Shown in pieces: positions 8,096-17,167 of a DNA stretch of 64,000 nt. Source of the DNA: Methylobacter sp. (GTDB lineage: Bacteria > Pseudomonadota > Gammaproteobacteria > Methylococcales > Methylomonadaceae); NCBI GenBank assembly GCA_028716975.1, contig JAQUOU010000019.1, positions 1 to 64,000 of the forward strand, in the 5' to 3' direction. Made by a program: the position numbers and the translations under genes. The notes beneath the pieces are model-generated. The model did not search any database, was not told the origin of the DNA, and saw only the letters and a list, made by a program, of their open reading frames with translations. Numbering within the stretch: position 1 is the stretch's first letter; each line of letters starts with the position of its first letter.

Positions 8096-10195
8096 TCACG
8101 GTTTGCGGGTATTAATCCGCTGGGCCACCCCGGTAACGGCATCACAATTAGCGGCATAATTGATCCATTTTTCTTTTTCGGTATGATCCAGGGAAAATGA
8201 AATATCCTTTGCCATTTCGGCCAACAGCGCCATTTCCTCCTTGTTGAAAACATCTATTTCCGATGAATAAAAAACAAAGGCGCCGACCGGCCGCTTTCCC
8301 AGAGTCAGGGGGAGCGCCGCCACCGCCCGGTAACCCCGCTTTAATGCAGGACTGCGCCAGGTTTGTGCACATTCATCTGTGGCAATATTATTGCAAGTAA
8401 ATGGCATTGCCTTTGCAATTGCCTCGGCTATAGACCGGCAATTGCTCGAGTCATCGGCTGTAGCGGTAAAATTTATTTGCGCTAAATAGCCATCGTCATT
8501 GCCTGCTTTTGCAATCGAAGTAATCTTTAAGGTTTTCTCGTCAAATATCCCAATCCATGCAAATATAAATTTACCTAATTCAATGGCAATGCGGCATGCT
8601 TCAATGAAAAATTCATCCAGCTTGAGTGCATGGACAATTGCCGTATTGATCCCGCTGAGTAAACTGTAGAGCCGGTTTAGACGGATAATCCTGGCTTTGT
8701 CCGCTTTAAGCTGGGTAATGTCACGTCCGATGGTGGACAAATATTGTACCGATCCGTCCGGGTTCTTATGGGCAATGATCACTTGAAGAAAAGGTATCTC
8801 ACGGCCATCGTAACTTAAGACAGTCGATTCTCCGCTCCAGACTCCATACCGAATCGCATGCGGAATACCTTCATCCATCACGCGCTTGCCCATCCATTCA
8901 GGAAAACTGCCATGCAGGGACTTGCGGGACAGGTCATCATCTTTTTTCAGTCCCAGTATATGCAGGCCCGTTTGATTGGCATAGAGCATGCCGCCATCCG
9001 GGGTAATGGTAACTACCAGATCGGGCGTTGTCTCAATAATAGCAACAAGACGCGCCTGAACTCCCTGGATGCGCTTGCGTTCCTTTACCTCAAGCGTGAG
9101 CGCAAGGGTTCTTTCTTTGGCCAATTGTTCCAAATGTCCGTGTAACCTGGCGCGTTCAAGCGCCACGGCCACCTGATTGCCTACAGTGTGCAGAACTTTC
9201 AGTTCCTCTTCATTGTACAAGCGGTTTCTTGAACCAGCCAGGTTCATTAATCCTATCATGCAGTCACCCATCCATAGCGGCATACGGGCATGGCTGTGCA
9301 ATTTGTTTGTGTCACGTTCGCCCAACCGCCCGCATGTCTCACAGGTAAAGGCATTGGCCGCTTCTTTTATCCGTTCTGAGGTAAGCCGGCGGCAACAATT
9401 GCAATTTTCATTCAATATTTCAGGTATTAACAGTGTAACGGGTAGATTACGAGTAGCGGCAAGGCGGAAATTAGTATCGCCTTTTCGCAAATAAATCCAG
9501 CCATACTCTACGCCAGGTATTTCCATTACTCTTTCCAAAGCTATTTCCACCACTTCCTGTTCACTTAAAGCCTGGTTGAGGCCCTCTGCAATACGGTGGA
9601 GCCCATTGAGAATCAGGTTTGACTTGGCAAGTTCATACTCACGTTGCCGGAGCTTGCTATTAATATGAGTAGCCTGTTCGTAGGTAGAAATAAGCAGATC
9701 CAGGATTTGCTGGCGCTCGGCAGTCATGAAATGCTTCTGGCCGCCAAGGTCAATTTCCATCTCGATCTGCATTTTCTGGTTTTTGCGCATTTGCCCGTTT
9801 ATCAATAAATAGTCTATACGCGAGAGCAAATAGCAATCCTCATACGGTTTACAGATAAAATTATCTGCGCCGCACTCAAGGCCGCTAATAACATCCTGAG
9901 GATCAGACAGTGTGGTCACCAGAATAATTGGGATATGCTTCAGGGCTTTATCGGATTTGATCGCCTTGCACAGCTCGTAGCCGTTCATCTCAGGCATTAC
10001 AATATCGCTGATGATTAACCAGGGCATTTGCGCCTGTGCCGCTTCCAGAGCTTGCTTGCCGTTAGCTGTGGCGGTTACTTTATAGCCGTGTTCTTCAAGC
10101 AGTAAACGGAGTTGTTCGGCTTGCGTTCTGTTGTTTTCGGCAATAAGAATTTCGATGCAATTATTCGCAGTATCTCTTTCTGTCAGATTATCCAT
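8096..10195 (-). CDS. REC-GAF-PAS-GAF sensor with truncated GGDEF
   Basis: A 699-residue cytosolic signalling protein. Residues 15-130 are a response-regulator receiver with phospho-acceptor D64 (ISDIVMPEMNG) and a conserved Lys in ICKPYED. A GAF domain follows at about 210-355 with a Cys-rich insert (CNCCRR and CETCG), then a PAS domain at about 375-495 and a second GAF at about 510-665. The last 20 residues (YAANCDAVTGV) match the conserved beginning of a GGDEF diguanylate cyclase domain (normally YDALTGLPNR), then stop, so no cyclase active site exists. It probably derives from a c-di-GMP enzyme and may now act only as a receiver/sensor. No membrane segment is present. Confidence 0.9.
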   Translation of the reverse strand: MDNLTERDTANNCIEILIAENNRTQAEQLRLLLEEHGYKVTATANGKQALEAAQAQMPWLIISDIVMPEMNGYELCKAIKSDKALKHIPIILVTTLSDPQDVISGLECGADNFICKPYEDCYLLSRIDYLLINGQMRKNQKMQIEMEIDLGGQKHFMTAERQQILDLLISTYEQATHINSKLRQREYELAKSNLILNGLHRIAEGLNQALSEQEVVEIALERVMEIPGVEYGWIYLRKGDTNFRLAATRNLPVTLLIPEILNENCNCCRRLTSERIKEAANAFTCETCGRLGERDTNKLHSHARMPLWMGDCMIGLMNLAGSRNRLYNEEELKVLHTVGNQVAVALERARLHGHLEQLAKERTLALTLEVKERKRIQGVQARLVAIIETTPDLVVTITPDGGMLYANQTGLHILGLKKDDDLSRKSLHGSFPEWMGKRVMDEGIPHAIRYGVWSGESTVLSYDGREIPFLQVIIAHKNPDGSVQYLSTIGRDITQLKADKARIIRLNRLYSLLSGINTAIVHALKLDEFFIEACRIAIELGKFIFAWIGIFDEKTLKITSIAKAGNDDGYLAQINFTATADDSSNCRSIAEAIAKAMPFTCNNIATDECAQTWRSPALKRGYRAVAALPLTLGKRPVGAFVFYSSEIDVFNKEEMALLAEMAKDISFSLDHTEKEKWINYAANCDAVTGVAQRINTRKP

Positions 10196-10214
10196 TCCTC
10201 AACCTCAATTATCC

Positions 10215-10445
10215 TCAATAGTCATAGGGGCAGGGCAATTCAATATGGGGATGCCCAAACAGTCTTAAGGATTTTTCAGATTGAAACCCTGGATTAAAGC
10301 GATAACGGTATGCCACTGAATACGTCAATATCTGTTTAAATAAGGCTTTACGCTTACTGCCTCTTAGTTTAAGAGCTTGAAGCGTTTTTCTTTCACCCTC
10401 CTTCCGGGCTAAATCCTTTTTTAACTTTACCTGTTTTTTTGACAT
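10215..10445 (-). CDS. Small basic hypothetical protein
   Basis: A 76-residue ORF with a very basic N-terminus (MSKKQVKLKKDLARKEGERK) that could form a charged helix, and an aromatic C-terminal half. It lies 19 bp upstream of the REC-GAF-PAS gene on the same strand, so co-transcription is likely if it is real. A weak ribosome binding site (AAGG) precedes the ATG. I do not recognise the family, and a chance ORF is possible. Confidence 0.4.
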   Translation of the reverse strand: MSKKQVKLKKDLARKEGERKTLQALKLRGSKRKALFKQILTYSVAYRYRFNPGFQSEKSLRLFGHPHIELPCPYDY

Positions 10446-10835
10446 GACGCGGCCTTGTTAACAATGATTTTCTAAGTGTAGTCAAGTTACGCATAATATC
10501 CGGCGCCAGAATAGAGCAGGCTTGAATTCTGCCTGATGTCATTGTTTATAATGCTTTTTTAATTCAGGCTTTTTCTTGTTTTTTTGCCGACTTGGTTGGT
10601 GTCGCTCCTATTTTTCCGGCGGCAGAACAAACCTATTGCCGGACTAAGTTTAATCGCCTCGCCGGATAAGAGCTGCCCTACCGAACTTTCCTTATCCCGG
10701 GCAAGAGTTACTGCGCATTTTCTTTCAATAGCAGTAATTTTTCCGCGCCCTCACACCCCTTAAGGAAGCGGGTTTTGAGAACGAAAAAGAAAAACTTGAG
10801 CTACATCAACCTATTTAAGCAGCCGCAGCGATAAA

Positions 10836-10932
10836 CCTAAAAATCGCAGTTGGAGCGTATGAAAGCCGTTCGCCCTGAGCCGTAGGGCTCACTACGAACG
10901 GAATTTTGGTATGATCAATTGCGATTTTTAGG
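10836..10932. repeat. R1a: MITE-like element
   Basis: A 97-bp element in the 727-bp gap 10446-11172. Its ends are inverted repeats: CCTAAAAATCGCAGTTG at 10836-10852 and CAATTGCGATTTTTAGG at 10916-10932, matching at 16 of 17 bases. The interior contains an inverted GTTCG/CGAAC block around CTGAGCC. Longer copies with the same ends are at 41213-41402 and 55651-55881. No coding capacity. The rest of the gap shows no supported gene. Confidence 0.8.
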
Positions 10933-11172
10933 GTAAGAATCGCCAGCTGTCGTCGATGCTGAAATGAGTTATGCGTCTTATCATTTTGACGCCTTATTGA
11001 CTGATAAATACCGGTTAACACCGGTTTTTGTGCGTGAAGAAAAGGCGCGCCTGCGGCAACTTTTTAGGTTCGAGAAAAATCCGGCGCGCTTGAGCAGTGA
11101 ATTCAATCTATAATATTTCTTCTACTGTATCAGGATAGACCTGATTAAAATCTCGAATACGAAAGTAAAACC

Positions 11173-11331
11173 ATGCGTATCTTCTCTCTTCTCGTTCTGG
11201 TAGTACTCGCAATTTTTGAGATTGGCCCTATTCCTATCACCCCGATGTTTTTAATTTGGGTCGTTTTGTTTCGGCCGGTATGGTTTTATAAATGGGTGCT
11301 AAGGATATATGGAAATAGGGAGAGCCCATAA
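11173..11331 (+). CDS. Small membrane protein, 52 residues
   Basis: A short ORF (ATG 11173, TAA 11329-11331). The N-terminus is strongly hydrophobic (LLVLVVLAIFEIGPIPITP), followed by a second hydrophobic stretch (MFLIWVVLFRPVWFY) and a polar tail (KWVLRIYGNRESP). The two hydrophobic segments around a Pro-rich turn and the positive C-terminus suggest a small inner-membrane protein. It ends 5 bp before the convergent alcohol dehydrogenase gene. The family is not recognised, and there is no strong Shine-Dalgarno. Confidence 0.55.
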   Translation: MRIFSLLVLVVLAIFEIGPIPITPMFLIWVVLFRPVWFYKWVLRIYGNRESP

Positions 11332-11336
11332 TCCTT

Positions 11337-12401
11337 TTAATTGCTGGGTGTATTACTTTTCAGGCTTGCCAGATCGATAACGAAACGATATTTCACATCG
11401 CTTTTTAACATGCGGTCGTAAGCCTCGTTAATTTTTTGGATAGGGATGATCTCGATATCTGAAGTAATGTTGTGCTCAGCGCAGAAATCGAGCATCTCCT
11501 GGGTTTCCTTCAAGCCGCCGATTAAAGAACCGGCAATACTGCGCCGTTTAAAAATGAGGTTGGCTATGGCAGGCGAGGGATGGGGGTGGTCGGGTACGCC
11601 CACCAGGCACATAGTGCCGTCACGTTTTAATAAAGCAGTATAGGCATCAAGATTATGGGGTGCGGCTACAGTGTTCAGGATGAAATCAAAGCTTTTGGCA
11701 TGCTTATTCATTTCATCTGAATTTTTCGATATGACCACTTCATCGGCGCCCAGCCGTTTTGCATCTTCCGTTTTGCCTGCGGAGGTAGTGAACAATACGA
11801 TATGAGCGCCAAATGCATGAGCAAATTTTACCGCCATGTGGCCTAGCCCGCCCAAACCCACGACACCGACTTTATCGCCCTTTTTTACCTGCCAGTGCCG
11901 CAATGGCGAATAGGTGGTGATTCCCGCACAGAGCAGTGGCGCTGCCGCAGCAGGATCAAGCTTAGCTGAAATCTGCAAAACAAATTTTTGATCGACGACA
12001 ATCTGGTTGGAATAGCCGCCATAGGTGGTGCCGCCGGTATGCTTATCCGGGCTGTTATAAGTAAATACGGCATTGTCACAGAACTGCTCCAGATGCTCGC
12101 CGCAGTCGCTGCAAACGCCGCAGGAATCAACCATGCAACCTACAGCGGCCATATCGCCGGGCTTGAAACCTTTTACTTCACTGCCTACTGCTGTCACTTT
12201 GCCCACAATTTCATGACCCGGCACGATAGGGAATATCGTTCCGCCCCATTCATCGCGTACCTGGTGCAAATCGGAATGGCAAACTCCGCAGTAGAGAATT
12301 TCAATATGAACGTCAGTCGGCGTAAGCTCTCGCCGTTCAAAGTTAAAAGGTGTTAGGGAAGATTTTGAATCGTGGGCAGCGTAACCAATAGATTTTTGCA
12401 T
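11337..12401 (-). CDS. Zinc NAD(P)-dependent alcohol dehydrogenase
   Basis: A 354-residue medium-chain dehydrogenase of the cinnamyl-alcohol dehydrogenase / YahK type, which reduces aldehydes with NADPH. Catalytic zinc ligands are C41 (GVCHSDLH), H63 in PGHEIVG and C158 (PLLCAGITTYSPL). The structural zinc site is C94, C97, C100 and C108. The Rossmann motif GLGGLG is at 182-187. The Shine-Dalgarno AAGGAG precedes the start. It is monocistronic, with no neighbour that names the substrate. A role in aldehyde detoxification is an inference from the family. Confidence 0.93.
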   Translation of the reverse strand: MQKSIGYAAHDSKSSLTPFNFERRELTPTDVHIEILYCGVCHSDLHQVRDEWGGTIFPIVPGHEIVGKVTAVGSEVKGFKPGDMAAVGCMVDSCGVCSDCGEHLEQFCDNAVFTYNSPDKHTGGTTYGGYSNQIVVDQKFVLQISAKLDPAAAAPLLCAGITTYSPLRHWQVKKGDKVGVVGLGGLGHMAVKFAHAFGAHIVLFTTSAGKTEDAKRLGADEVVISKNSDEMNKHAKSFDFILNTVAAPHNLDAYTALLKRDGTMCLVGVPDHPHPSPAIANLIFKRRSIAGSLIGGLKETQEMLDFCAEHNITSDIEIIPIQKINEAYDRMLKSDVKYRFVIDLASLKSNTPSN

Positions 12402-12813
12402 GATAGGCTCCTTCAGTTAAGTATTTAACCCTAAAATAAGTCACTGTCTTGTCTTGTATCAACGTATTTGGTCAGGAAGCATAACCATACCAGATTTCTT
12501 TGAAAGCATCATTAAAGAAGAAAATCCGGTTTCAGCTTCATTAGGCAATAGACGGCTGCTTGGATCAGTTCTAGTTTGCCTTCTTTCTGAATTAACAGAT
12601 TTTACCGAACATGGCTAGACTAACTTGTTGAATAGGTAGATGATTAAGCTTCAGTCCATTGTATGAGCAGCTTCAGGGGTTGGCGAGATTAGTTAAAGCA
12701 TTATCTATTTCCCGGGAGGATCGAAAATCATCACTTAACCGATAGCGGGAGAGATTCACAATAATTATTCCGCAAAGAAAAATAATATTATTGGATATTG
12801 GAGGAGAACAAAA
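12402..12813. other. Intergenic region between divergent genes
   Basis: 412 bp between the alcohol dehydrogenase (minus) and patatin (plus) genes. It must contain both promoters, but I cannot assign boxes with confidence. The patatin ribosome binding site GGAGGAG is at its right end. No small ORF or hairpin of note. Confidence 0.5.
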
Positions 12814-15555
12814 ATGGTTGATCAAATTCAGCAAAAAAAAGAACAATATATTTCGGATGCCAAAGTTGTCCTGAACGGTGAGGTAAAAACGACGGAATAT
12901 CTTCTGGAGTTAGCCACAAAACTGCTGGATTTTGAAGAGTTCAGCTGGGCCAGAGGAATCCTGGAGCTAGCGGTAAAGCAAGATAATAATCAGCCAGGCG
13001 AAGAAATTTCACAAAAAATTGCCCAAAAAAGGGCGCTGGCAACTTATAAAGATCCTCAGCTCCATCGCGAAAAAGCGCTTGATCAGGCCATAGAAATTTT
13101 GCGTGAAGCTTTCGACCTGGTGACGACAACAAACCAGGAAACTCTTGGCCTTGCCGGCGCCATTTATAAGCGGCGGTGGGAGGTTCAAGGCAATAAAGTC
13201 AATCTGGAGCGAGCCCTGGCTTATTACGAGCGCGGGTTTAATGCGGGTGTAGAAGGCGATGATGGTTATACAGCCATTAATGCCGCCTTTATTCAGGATC
13301 TTCTTGTATATATCGCAGAAAAACAGGCTACTGATTATTTGGCTTTTCTCGAAGGGAAGCGCGATCAGAATGTAAGACTTCCAAAAGAGGAACTAACCGG
13401 CAATTTCGAAGTAATGGAAATTGCCCTGTCCGAGCGGCGAAAAAAGGCGGTAGAGATCAGATTATCTGTCATTAATTTTTTAAGCGAAAAACTCAAAAAT
13501 ATAAATACTGCCTCACTAGATACTAATGATTACTGGCCTGTTTCCACCCTCGCAGAAGCATATTTCGGCACAGGTAATTATCAAGAAGCCGGGAAATGGT
13601 TAAATCTGATAAAGCAAATCCCCCATCTTCCATCGTGGCAGCCGGTAAGTACTGCAAAACGGCTCGTTCAATTGGCGCGGTATCAGGCAAGGCCGGATAT
13701 TTCCGATCAAGATTTGGAAGAAAGCGAAGCCTGGAAGACGCTGCTTGATTATATAGGAGCCAAGGCTAATCCCAAGGCGTTATGTTCGATGTATCGCGGC
13801 AAACTCGGATTGGCGCTTTCAGGCGGCGGGTTTCGTGCCTCTTTATATCATATCGGCGTATTGGCCAAACTGGCTGAGTATGACCTGCTTCGGCATATCG
13901 AGGTAATCTCCAGCGTTTCCGGCGGTTCAATTATAGGTGCGCATTATTATCTGGAACTGCGGCGTTTATTTAATGTAGAAAAAAAAGCCGATGCAGAAAT
14001 TACCCGGGAAGACTATATCAAACTGGTGGAAACTATAGCCGATGACTTTCTGGCCGGCGTACAGGAAAATCCCAGGGTAAGTTTGCTGGCAAATCCCTGG
14101 TACAACCTGAAGCTGGTTTTTTCACTGAGTTATTCGCGTACGCTGAGGCTAGGTGAGCTTTATGAAAAACTTATTTATAGCCGGATTAAAGATAATGAAG
14201 GCACTGCCAAACGCTGGTTAAACGAGTTATATATTTATCCGCCGGAAAATCCTCGGCAAGGCGGCGAAAAATTTCTGCCTAGGCGTGATAACTGGTCCCG
14301 GCTAGCCAAGATTCCTGAGCTGGTGCTTAACGCGACCACGTTAAATACCGGCCACAATTGGCAATATACGGCTTCATGGATGGGTGAGTCACCAGCCACG
14401 ATAGATACTGACGTCGACGGCAACGACCGCTACCGGCGCACTTATTATTATGAGGCTCCTGACGACTATAAAAATATGCGTTTAGGCAGTGCTGTGGGCG
14501 CTTCTTCCTGTGTTCCGGGTATATTTGAACCGTTAATTTTAAATGATCTTTATGAAGACTTTACAGTCAGGCTGGTTGACGGCGGCATTTTCGATAACCA
14601 GGGCATTGAAAGCCTATTAGAGCAAGACTGTGACATAATTATTTCCAGCGACGCATCCGGGCAATTGAATACAGAAAAAGATCCCGGCGGCGGTATCGTG
14701 AAACCTGTGCTGCGTTCTAATAACACGGTAATGCAGCGGGTGCGCAACAGCCAGTTTGAAGATCTCAAGGAGAGGGCGCGATCCGGAATAATCAAGGGCT
14801 TCGCGTTTGTGCATCTCAAACAAGGTCTTGAAGGAGACGATATCAATGTAGTCAATAGCACCGAACCGCCAAAAGTCCAGCCTGATCCCAATGCCCGGAC
14901 TACTTACGGGATTCGCAAGGATATCCAGAAATTGCTGGCCAATATAAGGACTGATCTTGACTCATTTTCGGACATTGAAGCTTATGCCTTAATGACCAGC
15001 GGTTATTGTGCAATGGAGCCTGCATTGAGCTATCTGAAGGATTTATTTCCTTTGGATCAGGATAGAAGACGAGATTGGAAATTCCTGCAACTGGAACCGG
15101 CCATGACACAAAGCGAAGGCAGTGGAGAAGCATTGGCAAGATTGAAAACCAACCTGAATGTTTCGCCAATGAAGTTCGGCAAAGTCTGGAAGCTCTATAA
15201 ACCATTACGGCTAACAGCAATGGTTTTAATAGCCGCCTTATTAATCGCCCTGATTGCGATTTGGCTTACCCACCCCGGCTGGAAACCGTTTAGCCCTGTT
15301 TTGAGCTGGCTTGGAAACAGCCTGACCATCAATATCATCCTCGGAACCCTTGTCATGCTGCTCATTTTTAATTTTATAATGGTGATGATTGGGGCAAAAA
15401 AAGCTAAATTCGCCAGTTTATTATTAAGTTTTCGAGATCTTCCGTGGCGAATTATTGCCGGATTAGGCATTGGACTGGTCGGATGGATATTTGCGTTTAT
15501 CCATTTAAAGGTATTCGATAAATGGTTTAAGGCGGTGGGAAAAGTGCCTTTATAG
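12814..15555 (+). CDS. Patatin-like phospholipase with TPR-like N-terminus and membrane C-terminus
   Basis: A 913-residue protein. Residues 1-320 are helical with TPR-like repeats (ALAYYERGFNAGVEG; LAEAYFGTGNYQEAGKWL). The patatin lipase core begins at about 330: oxyanion loop LSGGGFRAS (335-343), nucleophile S369 in ISSVSGGS, and dyad Asp D589 in LVDGGIFDNQG. The elbow reads S-V-S-G-G rather than the textbook G-X-S-X-G; the first Gly is Ser, a variant seen in some bacterial patatins. Three transmembrane segments lie at about 800-820, 836-862 and 880-903, anchoring it in the inner membrane. It is predicted to be an acyl hydrolase on phospholipids. It stands alone; a defence or membrane-remodelling role cannot be told from context. 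Confidence 0.9.
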   Translation: MVDQIQQKKEQYISDAKVVLNGEVKTTEYLLELATKLLDFEEFSWARGILELAVKQDNNQPGEEISQKIAQKRALATYKDPQLHREKALDQAIEILREAFDLVTTTNQETLGLAGAIYKRRWEVQGNKVNLERALAYYERGFNAGVEGDDGYTAINAAFIQDLLVYIAEKQATDYLAFLEGKRDQNVRLPKEELTGNFEVMEIALSERRKKAVEIRLSVINFLSEKLKNINTASLDTNDYWPVSTLAEAYFGTGNYQEAGKWLNLIKQIPHLPSWQPVSTAKRLVQLARYQARPDISDQDLEESEAWKTLLDYIGAKANPKALCSMYRGKLGLALSGGGFRASLYHIGVLAKLAEYDLLRHIEVISSVSGGSIIGAHYYLELRRLFNVEKKADAEITREDYIKLVETIADDFLAGVQENPRVSLLANPWYNLKLVFSLSYSRTLRLGELYEKLIYSRIKDNEGTAKRWLNELYIYPPENPRQGGEKFLPRRDNWSRLAKIPELVLNATTLNTGHNWQYTASWMGESPATIDTDVDGNDRYRRTYYYEAPDDYKNMRLGSAVGASSCVPGIFEPLILNDLYEDFTVRLVDGGIFDNQGIESLLEQDCDIIISSDASGQLNTEKDPGGGIVKPVLRSNNTVMQRVRNSQFEDLKERARSGIIKGFAFVHLKQGLEGDDINVVNSTEPPKVQPDPNARTTYGIRKDIQKLLANIRTDLDSFSDIEAYALMTSGYCAMEPALSYLKDLFPLDQDRRRDWKFLQLEPAMTQSEGSGEALARLKTNLNVSPMKFGKVWKLYKPLRLTAMVLIAALLIALIAIWLTHPGWKPFSPVLSWLGNSLTINIILGTLVMLLIFNFIMVMIGAKKAKFASLLLSFRDLPWRIIAGLGIGLVGWIFAFIHLKVFDKWFKAVGKVPL

Positions 15556-15683
15556 CTGCTGAATAAAAAAGCAGTTGGCGATAACAGGTTATGCTCTGGC
15601 ACGTCAATGTAATAGTGGCCTTTCTGACGGGCATCAGGTTTAACGGAATCTGATTGGCAAAATTCGTAATGCATGCTTTCTTC

Positions 15684-15714
15684 CGTCTTTCCGGCACTCC
15701 ATGCTGGAAAGACG
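15684..15714. repeat. Hairpin downstream of the patatin gene
   Basis: CGTCTTTCC at 15684-15692 pairs with GGAAAGACG at 15706-15714, with a short inner stem. It lies about 130 bp after the patatin stop and could slow or end its transcript, but no clear T run follows. Confidence 0.4.
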
Positions 15715-15736
15715 CTCTCTTAGTTTAGCTGAAGTT

Positions 15737-15992
15737 CCTTAGGGAAGCGCTGATTAAATCCTTCGACAGGCTTCCTTCGATAGGCTTCCTTCGACAAGCT
15801 TCCTTCGACAGGCTCAGGACGAACGGTAGACTATTGATTTCGTTAGTGGTGAGCCTCATTCGACAAGCTCATGACAGGCTTCGACGATGCTCGGAAGAGC
15901 TTTGTCGAATCCGTTCGTGGTGAGCCCTTCGACTACGCTCAGGAGAGCCTTGTCGAACCATGAGCGGAATCGATTTGTTCAGCACTTCCTTA
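15737..15992. repeat. R2a: MITE-like element
   Basis: A 256-bp element with imperfect terminal inverted repeats: AGGGAAGCGCTGATTAAATC at the left and GATTTGTTCAGCACTTCCTT at the right. The interior is a mosaic of short inverted words (TTCGACAGGCTC, GAACGG, GGTGAGCC). About 135 bp of it (15773-15911) recur almost unchanged in reverse orientation at about 38400-38527. It fills most of the 495-bp gap between the patatin gene and the deacetylase-like gene. No coding capacity. Confidence 0.8.
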
Positions 15993-16050
15993 GTAATCAG
16001 GTTACTAAAAGGCCCAGTATCCAGATAAAGCCTGTATTCTCTTGCTCCGG

Positions 16051-16977
16051 TTAATCTCCCATCAATGTTTTAATATGGATGGCGACACTGCTGGCCAGAG
16101 CATTGAGGTTATAGCCGCCTTCCAGGGCTGAAATAATCCTGCCGTTGCAATAGTTGTCAGCAATATCCATCAGTTCTTGAGTGATCCATTGAAAATCCTC
16201 TTCGACCAGCCGTATTGAAGCTAACGGATCATTCTTATGGGCGTCAAAACCGGCTGAAATAAGCAGTAATTCGGGCTTGAAGTTTCTCAGGGCCGGTAAA
16301 ATAATGTTGCGGAATTTTTGCCGGAAAGCAAGGCCCGATTCACCCTCTGACAGCGGCACATTAATAATATTGCCTAGCCCTGTTTCTGTTGGATAGCCGG
16401 TGCCGGGGTAATGCGGCATCTCATGGGTGGAAGCATAAAGAACATTCGGTTCATTATAAAAAGCCGCCTGCGTGCCATTGCCGTGATGAACATCAAAATC
16501 AACAATGGCGATGCGTTCCATCCCATAATGACGTCGCGCGTATTCCGCCGCAATCGCTATATTATTAAACAGGCAGAAACCCATAGGCAGGTCGGGTTTG
16601 GCATGATGGCCGGGAGGCCGTACTGCACAAAAAGCATTATCTGCCTGGCCGGCTAGAATTTTATCGACAGCATCACAGACGGCGCCGACCGCCCGGAATG
16701 CGGCTTGTTTCGATTCCGGCGACAGCACGGTATCATGATCAAGATAATGATGACCTTGTTCCGGAATGGCTTTAAGAATGGACTCGATATGAAATTGCGG
16801 ATGAATCAGTTGAATTTGCTGCTCTGTGCCTAGCGGCGGCTCTTCCCTGGTTAAGCTTGCGAACTCGGGTTGCTCAAGTGCTCTGGCAATGCTTCTAAGT
16901 CTATTCGCACATTCAGGATGCCCCTGCCCTGTATCATGATAAAGAAAATCAGGATGTCTATAATAAAGTGTCGTCAT
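16051..16977 (-). CDS. Histone deacetylase family hydrolase
   Basis: A 308-residue protein of the arginase/deacetylase superfamily (acetoin-utilisation AcuC / acetylpolyamine amidohydrolase type). Visible motifs are the catalytic His pair H124-H125 (RPPGHHAKP), zinc ligands D162 and H164 in VDFDVHHGNGT, and the third ligand D245 in SAGFDAH. An in-frame ATG 108 bp further upstream exists, but MTTLYYRHPDF at 16977 is chosen because AAGGGAGG lies directly before it and the family starts there. It probably removes acetyl groups from small amides or proteins. It is divergent from proA. Confidence 0.93.
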   Translation of the reverse strand: MTTLYYRHPDFLYHDTGQGHPECANRLRSIARALEQPEFASLTREEPPLGTEQQIQLIHPQFHIESILKAIPEQGHHYLDHDTVLSPESKQAAFRAVGAVCDAVDKILAGQADNAFCAVRPPGHHAKPDLPMGFCLFNNIAIAAEYARRHYGMERIAIVDFDVHHGNGTQAAFYNEPNVLYASTHEMPHYPGTGYPTETGLGNIINVPLSEGESGLAFRQKFRNIILPALRNFKPELLLISAGFDAHKNDPLASIRLVEEDFQWITQELMDIADNYCNGRIISALEGGYNLNALASSVAIHIKTLMGD

Positions 16978-17167
16978 AAAAACCTCCCTTAAATAATCCT
17001 GCACGACACTTTCTTTTACCCCTTTATAGACTGGATTACAAGAAGGGAACACGTTTCTGTCAAGACTTATGTTAAGGACGCCCATCTGAATTTACCGGAA
17101 ATCTGTTTAATATCCTATAGTTGATAAACTTTTTACCTGTTAAATACTGTTATTAACCGATATAATT

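Noticed and set aside
10560-10760. A minus-strand open stretch of about 65 codons in the gap 10446-11172
   Set aside because: A stop codon lies directly upstream and no ATG, GTG or TTG start with a ribosome binding site precedes it; no family recognised.
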